A DNA stretch of 47,382 nucleotides from Thermosporothrix hazakensis (GTDB lineage: Bacteria > Chloroflexota > Ktedonobacteria > Ktedonobacterales > Ktedonobacteraceae). The stretch spans positions 106,535 through 153,916 of the forward strand of contig NZ_QKUF01000016.1 of assembly GCF_003253565.1 (NCBI RefSeq). Reading direction: 5' to 3'. The position numbers were made by a program, and so were the translations under genes. Shown here piece after piece: positions 1-7,025 of the stretch; positions within the stretch are counted from its first letter, which is position 1, and each line of letters opens with the position of its first letter. Below the pieces are notes generated by a model. That model searched no databases. It was not told the origin of the DNA and saw only the letters and a list, made by a program, of their open reading frames with translations.

Positions 1-200
1 GTGAGAGCAGCAGTGGTGGAGGCAGTGGGAGCGAGGGTAGAGGTAGAGAGGTTATTGCCGCTCCTCAAGGATGAGGATGGGGATGTGAGAGCAGCGGTGG
101 TGAAGGCAGTGGGAGCAAAGGTAGAGGTAGAGACGTTGTTGTCACTGCTAGAAGATGAGTATGCAGATGTGAGACGGGCTGCAGTTGAAGAAATCGAACA
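1..200 (+). repeat. 84-bp in-frame tandem repeat in the HEAT gene
   Basis: Units beginning at 1, 85 and 169 share long identical stretches, such as the GTGAGAGCAGC start and the GTAGAGGTAGAGA end. Each unit encodes 28 residues, one HEAT repeat. The third unit is already diverged after its first dozen bases. The array probably extends upstream of the window. Confidence 0.75.
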
Positions 201-681
201 CCATAGCGCGATGCTTTCTGATGAAGCATTGCTCGCTCTTATTGGAGATGAAGCAGGTTCTGTACGTAAAGCGGCTCTGAACGTTGTGCGGAGACATAGG
301 CCCGAGTTATTGTCAGAGATATATGCGGAGGCGCACGCGATTCTCCAACACCAGCCACCCGGGAAAATCTTTCGTTCTCTTTCCTCTATCGTTGTTGCGC
401 AAATGATCGGTGGACTGAGGCTTTCGGGTCCCGCATCTTTTGCAAAGTTAGAAGAGTACCTGCACTGGCATCATTGGCAGACTCGTCTTGCCGCAGTTCG
501 TGCACTTGCAAAGATTCGCCGGCATATTCCGGACCATCTGGTGCAGCTCCTCCTGGTTTTAAGGAGGAATGATCCCAGTATGCCGGTTCGTCATGCAGCT
601 GATGATGCGCTCGCTGACATTCTCACAATCGAACCTATGGAAGATGAATGGGATGAAGACTCCGCTCCTTCTGATATATGA
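1..681 (+). CDS. HEAT-repeat (PBS-lyase-like) protein, 5' partial
   Basis: The reading frame is open from the first base, so the true start lies upstream and only the C-terminal 226 residues are seen. The product is a chain of alpha-helical HEAT-like repeats of about 28-31 residues, each with the pattern D-x-V-R-x-A-A-V. Such solenoids normally act as protein-binding scaffolds; no catalytic motif is visible and the partner is unknown. The first three repeats are also near-identical at DNA level with an 84-bp period (units begin at 1, 85 and 169), which indicates recent internal duplication. Later repeats are diverged, and the protein ends in an acidic tail. The next gene downstream is on the other strand, so no operon partner is visible in this window. 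The HEAT assignment is firm; the specific role is not. Confidence 0.8.
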   Translation: MRAAVVEAVGARVEVERLLPLLKDEDGDVRAAVVKAVGAKVEVETLLSLLEDEYADVRRAAVEEIEHHSAMLSDEALLALIGDEAGSVRKAALNVVRRHRPELLSEIYAEAHAILQHQPPGKIFRSLSSIVVAQMIGGLRLSGPASFAKLEEYLHWHHWQTRLAAVRALAKIRRHIPDHLVQLLLVLRRNDPSMPVRHAADDALADILTIEPMEDEWDEDSAPSDI

Positions 682-962
682 GCTGTTGCATCCTTTCCCA
701 CTCATTTGTTCGCTTGTGTCTTGACACGGGTATTTGCAGAAAGTGTATAGTAGAAAAGAGCATGATATGGAAGGTGACAAAGAAATTGAGCGAAGTTACT
801 GAAATATTCTTTCAGCTATCTTTTACAAGTTGTTTTAAGCAATCTATATACATAGCGGAACCGAGCACATATTGCTGGATTCTTGGAGTGTGTGACCTTG
901 CGGGCAAATGAAATTGAGTGTCTAAAACCCATCAGAGGTAAACATAGCTCGATAGGGAAAAC
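682..962. other. gene-free stretch with an orphan promoter-like sequence
   Basis: No convincing gene is seen here. TTGACA at 721-726 and TATAGT at 746-751 form a sigma70-like promoter facing right, but the spacer is a long 19 bp. The short perfect inverted repeat GTGTC/GACAC overlaps the -35 box. No gene with a good ribosome-binding site follows. It may be the control region of a gene that has been lost. Confidence 0.35.
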
Positions 963-1031
963 CTCTTTCAAGATGAGTGAGAGGGCTGATCTGATATCTT
1001 CATCATCTTCGACCATATGCACCATTTTGAT
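963..1031 (-). pseudogene. receiver-domain (response regulator) N-terminal remnant
   Basis: On the minus strand a short stretch reads MVEDDEDIRSALSLILKE, preceded by IKMVH. This matches the beta1-alpha1 start of CheY-like receiver domains, including the acidic DD pair that binds magnesium. Homology stops abruptly after about 23 residues, and no phospho-acceptor aspartate or DNA-binding domain follows. I read it as the surviving N-terminal scrap of a response regulator. The short length leaves room for chance resemblance. Confidence 0.5.
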
Positions 1032-1109
1032 AGGAGAGGGCTCTTCCCGTTTCATTTGACGAGCGTCTTTGATCTCTTTTCCCTTCTGCACTGCATGTGC
1101 GCTTATCCA

Positions 1110-1349
1110 GCCCGACCGAGCGGACCTGTCTCATCGTGCGTACCTTGACGCTCCCCATGTCTGAAGACAGGGACCTTCTGGCGCGTCTTGATAATCGCTC
1201 GTGTGCGTGGGCGAATTGAGAGACACCGGAAGGTTGCTCAATCATAGCAGCGGACGAGGCCCATAACGCGCCAGGAAGAGCGCAGAGGCAAGGCTGATCG
1301 GTCCACTTCCAACAATCAGCAACTCATGAGCATGATTCTGGATATCCGA
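1110..1349 (-). pseudogene. FAD-binding monooxygenase N-terminal remnant
   Basis: Reading the minus strand from 1349, the frame gives LLIVGSGPISLASALFLARY, the Rossmann dinucleotide-binding start (GxGPxxLxxA) of PheA/TfdB-type FAD monooxygenases. A stop follows, and about one base of frameshift at 1245 restores family-like sequence: IEQPSGVSQFAHAH, then VRTMRQVRSVGLDKR, equivalent to the usual RTMEIFRSVGL segment. A roughly 15-residue out-of-place stretch separates the last two blocks. Only the first 80 or so residues of a protein of about 500 remain. It is a dead gene, cut off next to the receiver-domain relic. Confidence 0.7.
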
Positions 1350-1422
1350 AGGGGAGCACTCTATTGAATTGTATGGTGGAAGGAAGTCTCGGCGCCTCTT
1401 TTAAAAACGTCGCCCTTGTGAA

Positions 1423-1461
1423 GAAGCAGCCTCAGACATAATAGAGCCTGATGGCTGCTTC
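1423..1461 (-). terminator. hairpin downstream of the CPBP gene
   Basis: GAAGCAGCC at 1423-1431 pairs perfectly with GGCTGCTTC at 1453-1461, and an inner TCAG/CTGA pair extends the stem. It sits 57 bases past the stop codon of the minus-strand CPBP gene. The T-run lies 13-14 bases beyond the stem, so it is a weak candidate for an intrinsic terminator. Confidence 0.4.
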
Positions 1462-1517
1462 GTGATGCTATCCTTCAAAAAAGGCTACTCTTTGCGTATT
1501 ACAAATCTGGCTGCTAG

Positions 1518-2456
1518 CTACAGCATAACTTCTTTCAGACTCAGCAGGAATGGGAGGACGTTTGCCAACGTGTGGAAAAGGGCAGAAAGCCAGAAATTGC
1601 GATAGCGGAACCAGAAGTAGCCGAACAGCACGCCCATTGCTCCTTGAAAGCTAACTACTGCCGCAAGTGCGAGCAGAGCATCAAGCAGTGGTTGTCCCGT
1701 TTGCCCCAACCAGGCAGACTGAAAGCGAGTTGGAAAATGCATCCAGGCAAACAGAAACGCTGCGAGTGCGATCCCGTTCCCGTGACCGAAGAGAAGTTCG
1801 AGCCGTGTCTGGAGCAGCTTGCGGTAGAGAAGCTCTTCAGCAATGCCTGCCGTCAGAATATTGGTGACGAGGGATAGAACCAGGTAATCAAGCCAGGTCT
1901 CTTTTGAAAGGCCAGGGATCCGGGTAGCAGATATCGCGAAGAAGCCGCCACTGGTAAGCAAACAATACGCCAGAATGACTATACAAGGGATGAGCCATCG
2001 CCTGAGCGATCGGGTAGACTTCTCGTTCTCTAAAGGCTTATGTCTGGATGATAGGAAGAGAACACAAGAGTATACCAGGATCAAAAGTACTTTGGCGAAA
2101 AAGTAACCATCTTGACCCCAGAGAATCTGGGCAAGCAGCAAGAGCCAGGGAAGGACCAACGTATAGCCGATGAGCAGATAGGTTCCCTTCTTCATCTGTG
2201 GGCGCATCTCTTCGGCAAGCGCTCCGGTTTGCCCGGCTGGAAGCAGGCGGATGAGCCCAAGCAGTATCGCAATGAGCAGCAGGTATGGGAGCAAGCTTAT
2301 AGGAGCTGTTCCATCCCCACGACTTGGCGAGATTTGCTGATAGCCACAGGCAAATAACAGGCCCACACTCATCACCAGAAGCGCGATTCCTCCTATCAGC
2401 CAGGAAGCCCGTTGCTTAGCAATTTTCGGTTTCATTTCGTTCTGTGTTTGTAGCAT
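1518..2456 (-). CDS. CPBP family intramembrane glutamic endopeptidase
   Basis: A 312-residue polytopic membrane protein with about eight hydrophobic segments. The three hallmarks of the CPBP (CAAX protease/Abi) family are present: EELLYR with tandem glutamates near 207-208 and Arg near 212, FAWMH with His near 240, and FHTLANVLP with His near 295. These are the presumed active-site residues of an intramembrane glutamic protease. The start codon overlaps the end of the upstream MerR/TipAS gene by 41 bases, so the two genes are co-transcribed and probably translationally coupled. In bacteria such proteases are linked to bacteriocin self-immunity, peptide maturation or membrane-stress responses; here the substrate is unknown. 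The coupling to a drug-sensing regulator suggests a role in antibiotic or peptide defence. That last step is inference. Confidence 0.88.
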   Translation of the reverse strand: MLQTQNEMKPKIAKQRASWLIGGIALLVMSVGLLFACGYQQISPSRGDGTAPISLLPYLLLIAILLGLIRLLPAGQTGALAEEMRPQMKKGTYLLIGYTLVLPWLLLLAQILWGQDGYFFAKVLLILVYSCVLFLSSRHKPLENEKSTRSLRRWLIPCIVILAYCLLTSGGFFAISATRIPGLSKETWLDYLVLSLVTNILTAGIAEELLYRKLLQTRLELLFGHGNGIALAAFLFAWMHFPTRFQSAWLGQTGQPLLDALLALAAVVSFQGAMGVLFGYFWFRYRNFWLSALFHTLANVLPFLLSLKEVML

Positions 2457-3210
2457 TTTCGTTGTGCTCCGTCTGTGCTATATACCAATCCACAATAGCA
2501 TCTATATAGGTCATCGTTTCGGCGTCGAGGCCGTAGAGCCGGGCAGGTTGTCCGGGCTGTGGCCGAATCAACTCCCAGTATTTCCCGGTCAGTTCCTCGT
2601 TTCCCTGAAAGAGTTCATCAGCATAGGCGACAATTTCTTCTGCCAGTCGTTGAGAGGCAGGCGAGTCAGGAGGTTCATGCATGTGTTCACGAACCTCTCG
2701 TAGCAGACGTGTCCAGGTCTGGGTTTTCGGATCGTCGGTGTGCAGTTCCGGCAAGTTCGCCAGGATAGCCTGTTCCGTTGGAGTAAAGTGGCGGGCGCGA
2801 AACTGTTGCCGCTGCTGTGTGCCTGCTTGAGCCGCTTCGAGAAAGAGACGAAGATCCTCAGCCTGTAGCTTCTCCTTGATCTCAATCGCGTTCAATGCGA
2901 CCTGTAAAGCATCTTCCAATTGTTGCAGGCGTTGTTTTTCTTCCTTGACGGCCTGTAACTGGTAATGCAGCGATGTTTTCCAGCGCTCTTCCTTTGGGTG
3001 CTCTGTCAGCATTTCTCGAATCTGGAGCAAGGAGAAGCCTAATTGTTTCAGGGCAAGAATAATATAGAGTGTGACCGTATCCTCAGCGGAGTAGTAACGG
3101 TAGCCACTCTCTGTAACGATAGAAGGCTTGAGTAACCCTAGCTCATCGTAGTAGCGCAGAGTTCGAATAGAGACCTGTGCTTCTTTTGCAAGCTGACCTA
3201 TACGATACAT
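2416..3210 (-). CDS. MerR family regulator with TipAS-like ligand domain
   Basis: 264 residues. Residues 1-75 form a MerR winged helix-turn-helix (IGQLAKEAQVSIRTLRYYDE and GYRYYSAEDTVTLY). A coiled-coil dimerisation helix covers about 80-125. The C-terminal 120 residues resemble the TipAS antibiotic-recognition domain, including the run that starts at ARHFTPTEQAIL. In the TipA family this domain traps thiopeptide or other hydrophobic drugs and switches the regulator to activation by untwisting a promoter with a long spacer. Just such a promoter, with a 19-bp spacer, lies upstream at 3239-3269, so the gene is probably autoregulated together with the overlapping CPBP protease gene. The ATG at 3210 begins the helix-turn-helix directly and follows a purine-rich AAGGAAAGGAAA. 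Confidence 0.9.
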   Translation of the reverse strand: MYRIGQLAKEAQVSIRTLRYYDELGLLKPSIVTESGYRYYSAEDTVTLYIILALKQLGFSLLQIREMLTEHPKEERWKTSLHYQLQAVKEEKQRLQQLEDALQVALNAIEIKEKLQAEDLRLFLEAAQAGTQQRQQFRARHFTPTEQAILANLPELHTDDPKTQTWTRLLREVREHMHEPPDSPASQRLAEEIVAYADELFQGNEELTGKYWELIRPQPGQPARLYGLDAETMTYIDAIVDWYIAQTEHNENATNTERNETENC

Positions 3211-3238
3211 GAGTTTCCTTTCCTTTCTTCTGGTTGGT

Positions 3239-3269
3239 AGTATAACCCTTCCGTTAGCGTGAGAGTCAA
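3239..3269 (-). promoter_or_regulatory. MerR-type promoter, 19-bp spacer, with dyad operator
   Basis: On the minus strand, -35 TTGACT (3264-3269) and -10 TATACT (3239-3244) are separated by exactly 19 bp. That is the over-long spacing used by MerR-family activators. A 22-bp imperfect dyad (14 of 22 positions symmetric), ACTCTCACGCTAACGGAAGG and the following GT, fills the spacer and its edges. It lies about 30 bp upstream of the MerR/TipAS start codon and points into that gene. Confidence 0.8.
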
Positions 3270-3684
3270 GCCTTTTTTATTATTGGGTGCGTCGATACTC
3301 CGGTGACGGCACAGCAATGCATCGAAAAGCGGATCCTTGATCTCAAAACGCAACTGAAAGCCTTGCAGCAGGTTTCGATAGCTACTATCGGACGTGCGGG
3401 AGCAGAGGAGCTATACAGCGACGCTCAGGCATTGAACATGTTGAGGTCACGCTGGTAGCACAGCTTCCGGAAAAGAAGGTCTTTCTGGCTGCTTGTAGCC
3501 TCTACATAGAGCTCCTTTGAGCAATATCAAAAACAGGCCTTTTTGCCAATGCCTGACAGCCTGACAATCTCTTCTTCATGGTCGGGGAAAGGCAAGCCGT
3601 CGTAGAAATCGGAAGGGGCTTCAGGACAGCGACGGCCTTGCTTCATCAGTGCCTCTGAAGGTGCTGTAAGGGCTCTTCGAGTTC
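3270..3684. other. intergenic stretch with an unrecognised decayed frame
   Basis: From about 3300 to 3522 the plus strand has coding-like sequence in two frames joined by a frameshift near 3430. The first part includes QQCIEKRILDLKTQLKALQQ, and the second includes VTLVAQLPEKKVFLAACSLY before a stop. There is no start codon or ribosome-binding site, and I do not recognise the family. It is most likely another relic in this decayed zone. Nothing is recognised in 3523-3684. Confidence 0.3.
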
Positions 3685-3834
3685 TTAAAGATGTGAAGCG
3701 AACCAGAGTTGATTGCCATTGTTCGTGTCATACACGAAGTCTCTGAATCCACGGCTCTGAGCCACATATTGTGAGATGTTGCCGAGGATCGCAACACGGC
3801 AGCGATAGTTCACCAGGAAGCGCCAGAAGACCCC
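3685..3834 (-). pseudogene. DUF4180 C-terminal remnant, cut by an IS605-type end
   Basis: The minus strand encodes about 49 residues ending at a proper stop: FLVNYRCRVAILGNISQYVA, then RDFVYDTNNGNQLWFASHL. This is the conserved C-terminal block of DUF4180 proteins (FVNY, then LAIIGDFS, then DFIYESNKG). The N-terminal part is missing, and homology stops exactly where the hairpin end of an IS200/IS605-type element begins (3831-3851). The simplest reading is insertion into, and loss of, the 5' part of this gene. The function of DUF4180 is unknown. Confidence 0.7.
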
Positions 3835-3851
3835 TGTCTTTAGACAAGGGG
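3831..3851 (+). mobile_element. left-end hairpin of an IS200/IS605-type element
   Basis: CCCCTGTCTTTAGACAAGGG plus one more G folds into a subterminal hairpin with one bulged base. The bases that follow, GATGTATGGCAC, match the sequence after a similar hairpin at 46910-46930 (GATGGATGGCGC). In both places a tnpB-type gene starts 120-130 bp downstream. This shared layout is what identifies the element's left end. Confidence 0.65.
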
Positions 3852-3951
3852 ATGTATGGCACGTGCAGAAAAAGCAGCAGAGAACACATGACTGCCCGAG
3901 CGGTGATGGTATGATTTCACATAACAGAGGATGACGGAAAAGGTGCAAGGG

Positions 3952-4340
3952 ATGCGGATCTCTGAAGGCAAGCTTGCTGCCTCAAAAGCACAATGTGCTG
4001 CCATTGAGGAAGTCATCCGCGCCACCCAATTCATTCATAAGAGGTGTCTGCGTCTCTGGATGGATGAACGAGGCATATCCAAAACGATCTTCAGCGATAG
4101 TGTGCCGTGTTGGTCAAAGCTTTCCCCTTTGCTGCTTGTCTTAACCCACAGGCCCGTCAGGCCGCCATCTCCTGCTTGTATGAGAACTCTTGCCTCAAGA
4201 AACCCGGCAAGAAGGCCTATCTCACGTTCCAACATGACAATCGCGAAGGCAAGCGGACGGGCGGGATGCATCATATTTGCTTCACCGAATTGGCCGCCTG
4301 CGGCTCGTTGGCTCGCGTGACGTCATACCCTTTCCTTCTC
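3952..4340 (+). pseudogene. tnpB: tnpB (IS200/IS605 family) remnant with several frameshifts
   Basis: The frame from 3952 aligns with the intact-looking tnpB at 47040: KAQCAAIEEVIRATQFIHKR, then CLRLWMDERGIS. The frame then shifts near 4105, where AFPFAACLNPQARQAA and KKPGKKAYLTFQHDN continue the match. It shifts again near 4275, where IGRLRLVGSRDVIPFP matches the family's GTLRLVGTR segment. Homology ends near 4340. The RuvC-like catalytic part and the zinc finger of this RNA-guided nuclease are absent, so it is inactive. No tnpA transposase is nearby. Confidence 0.75.
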
Positions 4341-4359
4341 TGCTTCCTGCTTCTCTAAA

Positions 4360-4665
4360 GGGGCAATGCGAGCCTGCCGCAGCAGGGACAATGCCTGCTA
4401 ACAAGGCCAGCACTCCTGAGATGGTCATCCAGGGAACCGCTCCCAGACTATCGCCGAAACTGCTGCTCAGTGTCATGCTGATGAGTGTTGCCGGCGCTGT
4501 AACCGTTTCGAGCGTGCCGAAAAACCCGACCTCCGGTCTTCAGCCTCGACCTGCAAGAGGGTATACAGCGTGACGATGAAGCCAACCACAAAGATTCCAA
4601 TCAACCCGGTCAGGATCAAGACCAGGATGAAATTTGGATAGAAGGTGATGGCAAGAATGGTTTTT
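4360..4665 (-). pseudogene. MFS transporter C-terminal remnant
   Basis: On the minus strand from about 4663, ILAITFYPNFILVLILTGLI and the following YTLLQVEAEDRR look like a transmembrane helix and cytoplasmic loop of a major facilitator. After a frameshift near 4545 the sequence continues GFFGTLETVTAPATLISMTL and SSSFGDSLGAVP, ending in a hydrophobic helix at ISGVLALLAGIV. Macrolide-efflux-like MFS proteins carry a similar GRVFGTLET loop followed by the last two helices. Only the C-terminal quarter survives, frameshifted, between the tnpB relic and a TetR relic. Confidence 0.65.
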
Positions 4666-4950
4666 CGTGGAGGGATCGGCTCAGATGCCGAGGCTGAGGC
4701 TCTGCTGACAGACTATCGACAGCGCCAATTTACGTTCTTCTGCCAGAGTCTGGGCAGCAATGAGGCAGATCCTCTGGTACGGCTTGCTCTTCAGAGCTGG
4801 ATCAGTTTTTTTCAGGAGGTGTGTCTTCAATGGCTTGAGCATCAAGATATACCACGCGAACAGATTCTTGTCCTTCTTGAACAAAGTTTGCGAGCGATTC
4901 TTTCCTGCACAGAGCAGCGGATACCTCCAACTGCGGGAACATCTGGATGA
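4645..4950 (+). pseudogene. TetR family regulator C-terminal remnant
   Basis: The open frame contains ALLTDYRQRQFTFFCQSLG, then LVRLALQSWISFFQEVCLQW and LEHQDIPREQILVLLEQSL. This is the pattern of the last three helices of TetR ligand-binding domains (LALxGWxxFxEExxxxWL, then REExLxLLxxxL). There is no helix-turn-helix: upstream DNA belongs to the oppositely oriented MFS relic, so the fragment has been cut off by rearrangement. The nominal ATG at 4645 is not preceded by a convincing ribosome-binding site. A functional protein is unlikely. Confidence 0.6.
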
Positions 4951-5121
4951 GGAGCAGCAAGGCGAAGGCGCGGGTAGGCACCGTTTCCCACACTCTGGGG
5001 GCAAAATTCTCTTTTTTTATGCAAAAGTGATGGCAGAAGATCTCCAGACAGAACCCCTGACCTTGCCAAAATGGCTTGCGAATGTATGGGGGTAGTTGGC
5101 CGGAAGCCGTCAAAGCGAGGT

Positions 5122-5229
5122 GAAGCACGTATTCGTTATCATGTGGGAGATAGTCGTACTCTTCTGTCGATGGTTCGAGAAGGACTGGGGATAACAGTAT
5201 TGCCTCGAACAATGCTTCCTGAGAAGTGA
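5122..5229 (+). pseudogene. LysR-type regulator C-terminal remnant
   Basis: Thirty-five codons read RIRYHVGDSRTLLSMVREGL then GITVLPRTMLPEK and a stop. This is the characteristic segment of the LysR substrate-binding domain in which a conserved hydrophobic run, VxxGLGIxxLP, closes the effector pocket. No DNA-binding N-terminus is present, and the upstream bases do not continue the family. It is the fifth relic in a row in this zone. Confidence 0.6.
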
Positions 5230-5802
5230 GATGGTCTGGTTGCTCTTTCACTGGACCTCCACGATATTTGCAGATCGGATGGGGTGTCAAATCGTGGGAA
5301 ACTGTCTCGGCGAGGACGGCGTTATTCATAGAAACTGCACAGACCTGGATCTCTCGGTCATCATTGTTGAGCAAAAAATATGCCTGATTGATAGTCAAAG
5401 GGCCAATGATTCTTTATTCGCCCTCTTGTACCACTGTTTCCTCTTTAAAAAAGGGCAGAAGAATCAAAAAATGGAGAGAGGGGAAAAGATATTGAAAGAA
5501 AGAAAAATATATGTTATCATATTATCGTTGTTGTATTGATACTGAGATGAAGAGGGTGCCTGGCGCTTTTCAGCCGGATAAAGGAATATCTGGCTTCCTT
5601 ATGCTATGCTTTCCTGTGAAAGTGAAATAGATGTAATTGACGAGCGAGAGCTGATATATCTAAGGACCTGATATATCGGCAAGGAGTAGCTCGGTGGCAC
5701 GTTTCGCTTTTTGCTTCTCTTCCTTTCACTTCGCAGGATGCATATACAACTGATACTGTCCTCTAGCTATTTCTCATTCAATGAGAGAAAGGATTCTCGA
5801 CG
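5230..5802. other. gene-free stretch upstream of the secreted protease
   Basis: No gene is supported here. The stretch becomes AT-rich around 5440-5540. It contains two copies of CTGATATATC shortly before the protease gene, listed separately. Open frames in this stretch lack start signals and family resemblance. Confidence 0.5.
5651..5677. promoter_or_regulatory. paired CTGATATATC sites, candidate operator
   Basis: The 10-mer CTGATATATC occurs at 5651-5660 and again at 5668-5677, 17 bp apart. Its core GATATATC is itself palindromic. The pair lies about 130 bp before the start of the secreted protease gene. Two palindromes at under two helical turns could bind a regulator cooperatively. No regulator is identified. 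Confidence 0.35.
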
Positions 5803-6753
5803 ATGAGAAGGAATTCCTCCAGACGATGGTGTTTTCTGCTTTTTCCTGGCGTGCTAGCCCTTGTTTGTGCCCTCTTACTTAGTGATGTAGGGACAACTGC
5901 CCGTGCTGCCAATACGAGCACATCAGGTGTCAGTATGAAAGAGGTGACCCAGGACCCGAAGGCTGTTGCCGACTACTGGACGCCCGAACGAATGCGCACC
6001 GCAAAACCGGCGGATATCATTTTGCCTGAGAAGAAGCAGCCGGTCTCAACGAGACCGGGTATACTGGCTGCAACGGCTGTTCCTACTGGCTCATACGGCA
6101 CTTTCCCCTATTCCACGATTGGGAAGGTCTTCTTCACAGATCCTCGAACCGGAAGCAACTATGTCTGTTCCGGCACTGCGGTTCAAAGTCAGAATGGGAG
6201 TACTGTTGATACGGCGGGCCACTGCGTTGCTGCTGGTGGTGAGAACAGATATTACACCAACTGGGCTTTCTGTCCGCAGTACATCGATGGAAGCTGCCCG
6301 AAAGGGCGCTGGACAGCCCGTCGGCTTCTTGCTGATAGCGTCTGGCTCTCCTCCGGCGCACTCTATCGCGACTATGGTGCGGCTGTTGTAAATACCCTGA
6401 ACGGGCAGACTCTGGTTGCGGCCGTCAACGGGGTCCAATTCGGGGCCAATCTGTCCCGCACCCAGACCTGGTATGCGCTGGGTTACCCTGCCGCTTCTCC
6501 CTTTAACGGGAACCGGATGTATCAGTGCATTTCCGGGCGCATCGCCGATGACTCAGGAACCCCGCAGCCTATTGGCATCTCCTGTAATATGACTGGCGGT
6601 TGCAGCGGTGGCGGCTGGTTGATTAACGTCAACGGAACCTGGTATGTCAACGGCCATAACGATTACAAGTATGGGGCTACCTCCAATAATATGTACTCGC
6701 CCTACTATGGTAACGAAGCGTTGAACGTATACAACACGGCCCAGATCGCCTGA
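5803..6753 (+). CDS. secreted trypsin-like (chymotrypsin-fold) serine peptidase
   Basis: 316 residues. Residues 1-35 form a Sec signal peptide: a basic start MRRNSSRRW, a hydrophobic core and ARA-type cleavage sequences near 33-35. The catalytic triad is visible: His140 in DTAGHCV, Asp190 in YRDYGAAV and Ser268 in GGCSGGGW. About 60 residues between signal and catalytic domain may be a propeptide, as in V8/glutamyl-endopeptidase-like enzymes. Six or more cysteines suggest disulfides, consistent with an extracellular enzyme. A GAGAAAGGA sequence precedes the ATG. The gene stands alone, with a candidate double operator upstream and a hairpin downstream. Substrate preference cannot be read from the sequence; a scavenging role is likely. 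Confidence 0.88.
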   Translation: MRRNSSRRWCFLLFPGVLALVCALLLSDVGTTARAANTSTSGVSMKEVTQDPKAVADYWTPERMRTAKPADIILPEKKQPVSTRPGILAATAVPTGSYGTFPYSTIGKVFFTDPRTGSNYVCSGTAVQSQNGSTVDTAGHCVAAGGENRYYTNWAFCPQYIDGSCPKGRWTARRLLADSVWLSSGALYRDYGAAVVNTLNGQTLVAAVNGVQFGANLSRTQTWYALGYPAASPFNGNRMYQCISGRIADDSGTPQPIGISCNMTGGCSGGGWLINVNGTWYVNGHNDYKYGATSNNMYSPYYGNEALNVYNTAQIA

Positions 6754-6784
6754 GATCCTGGAAGGAAGCAAAAAGCCTTATTCT

Positions 6785-6825
6785 CTCCTGCAACGGGTTC
6801 TCTCCCCTTCCCTGTTGCAGGGGAG
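6785..6825 (+). terminator. hairpin after the secreted protease
   Basis: CTCCTGCAAC and a GGG pair with CCC and GTTGCAGGGGAG across a short loop, 32 bases after the protease stop codon. The stem is long and GC-rich but is not followed by a clear T-run. It may act as a terminator or as an mRNA-stabilising 3' hairpin. Confidence 0.45.
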
Positions 6826-6939
6826 CCCCTTTAGAACTCCCCGCTTTCGCGATCCTCTCCTTTGGCCTGTAGAACGGGCAAGAAACGCTGCTGTGCCGGA
6901 GCACTGGTGTGAAGCGCTGTGCTCTTTCTTCAGAAGAAG

Positions 6940-7009
6940 TATAAAGAGAAATGCTCTATGGCGAGAGACATGCGTTTTTCTTTACTTTATCTCTACTATA
7001 AAGAGAAAT
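6940..7009. repeat. direct repeat TATAAAGAGAAAT upstream of the kinase
   Basis: The 13-mer TATAAAGAGAAAT occurs at 6940-6952 and at 6997-7009, 57 bp apart. Both copies lie directly in front of the histidine kinase gene. This may be a regulator half-site pair or a leftover duplication. Confidence 0.4.
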
Positions 7010-7025
7010 TTACTCTTGACGCTAG

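Noticed and set aside
4802..5398. 198-codon minus-strand open frame
   Set aside because: It runs antisense through the TetR and LysR relics, has no good ribosome-binding site and no family resemblance; it is most likely a chance frame.
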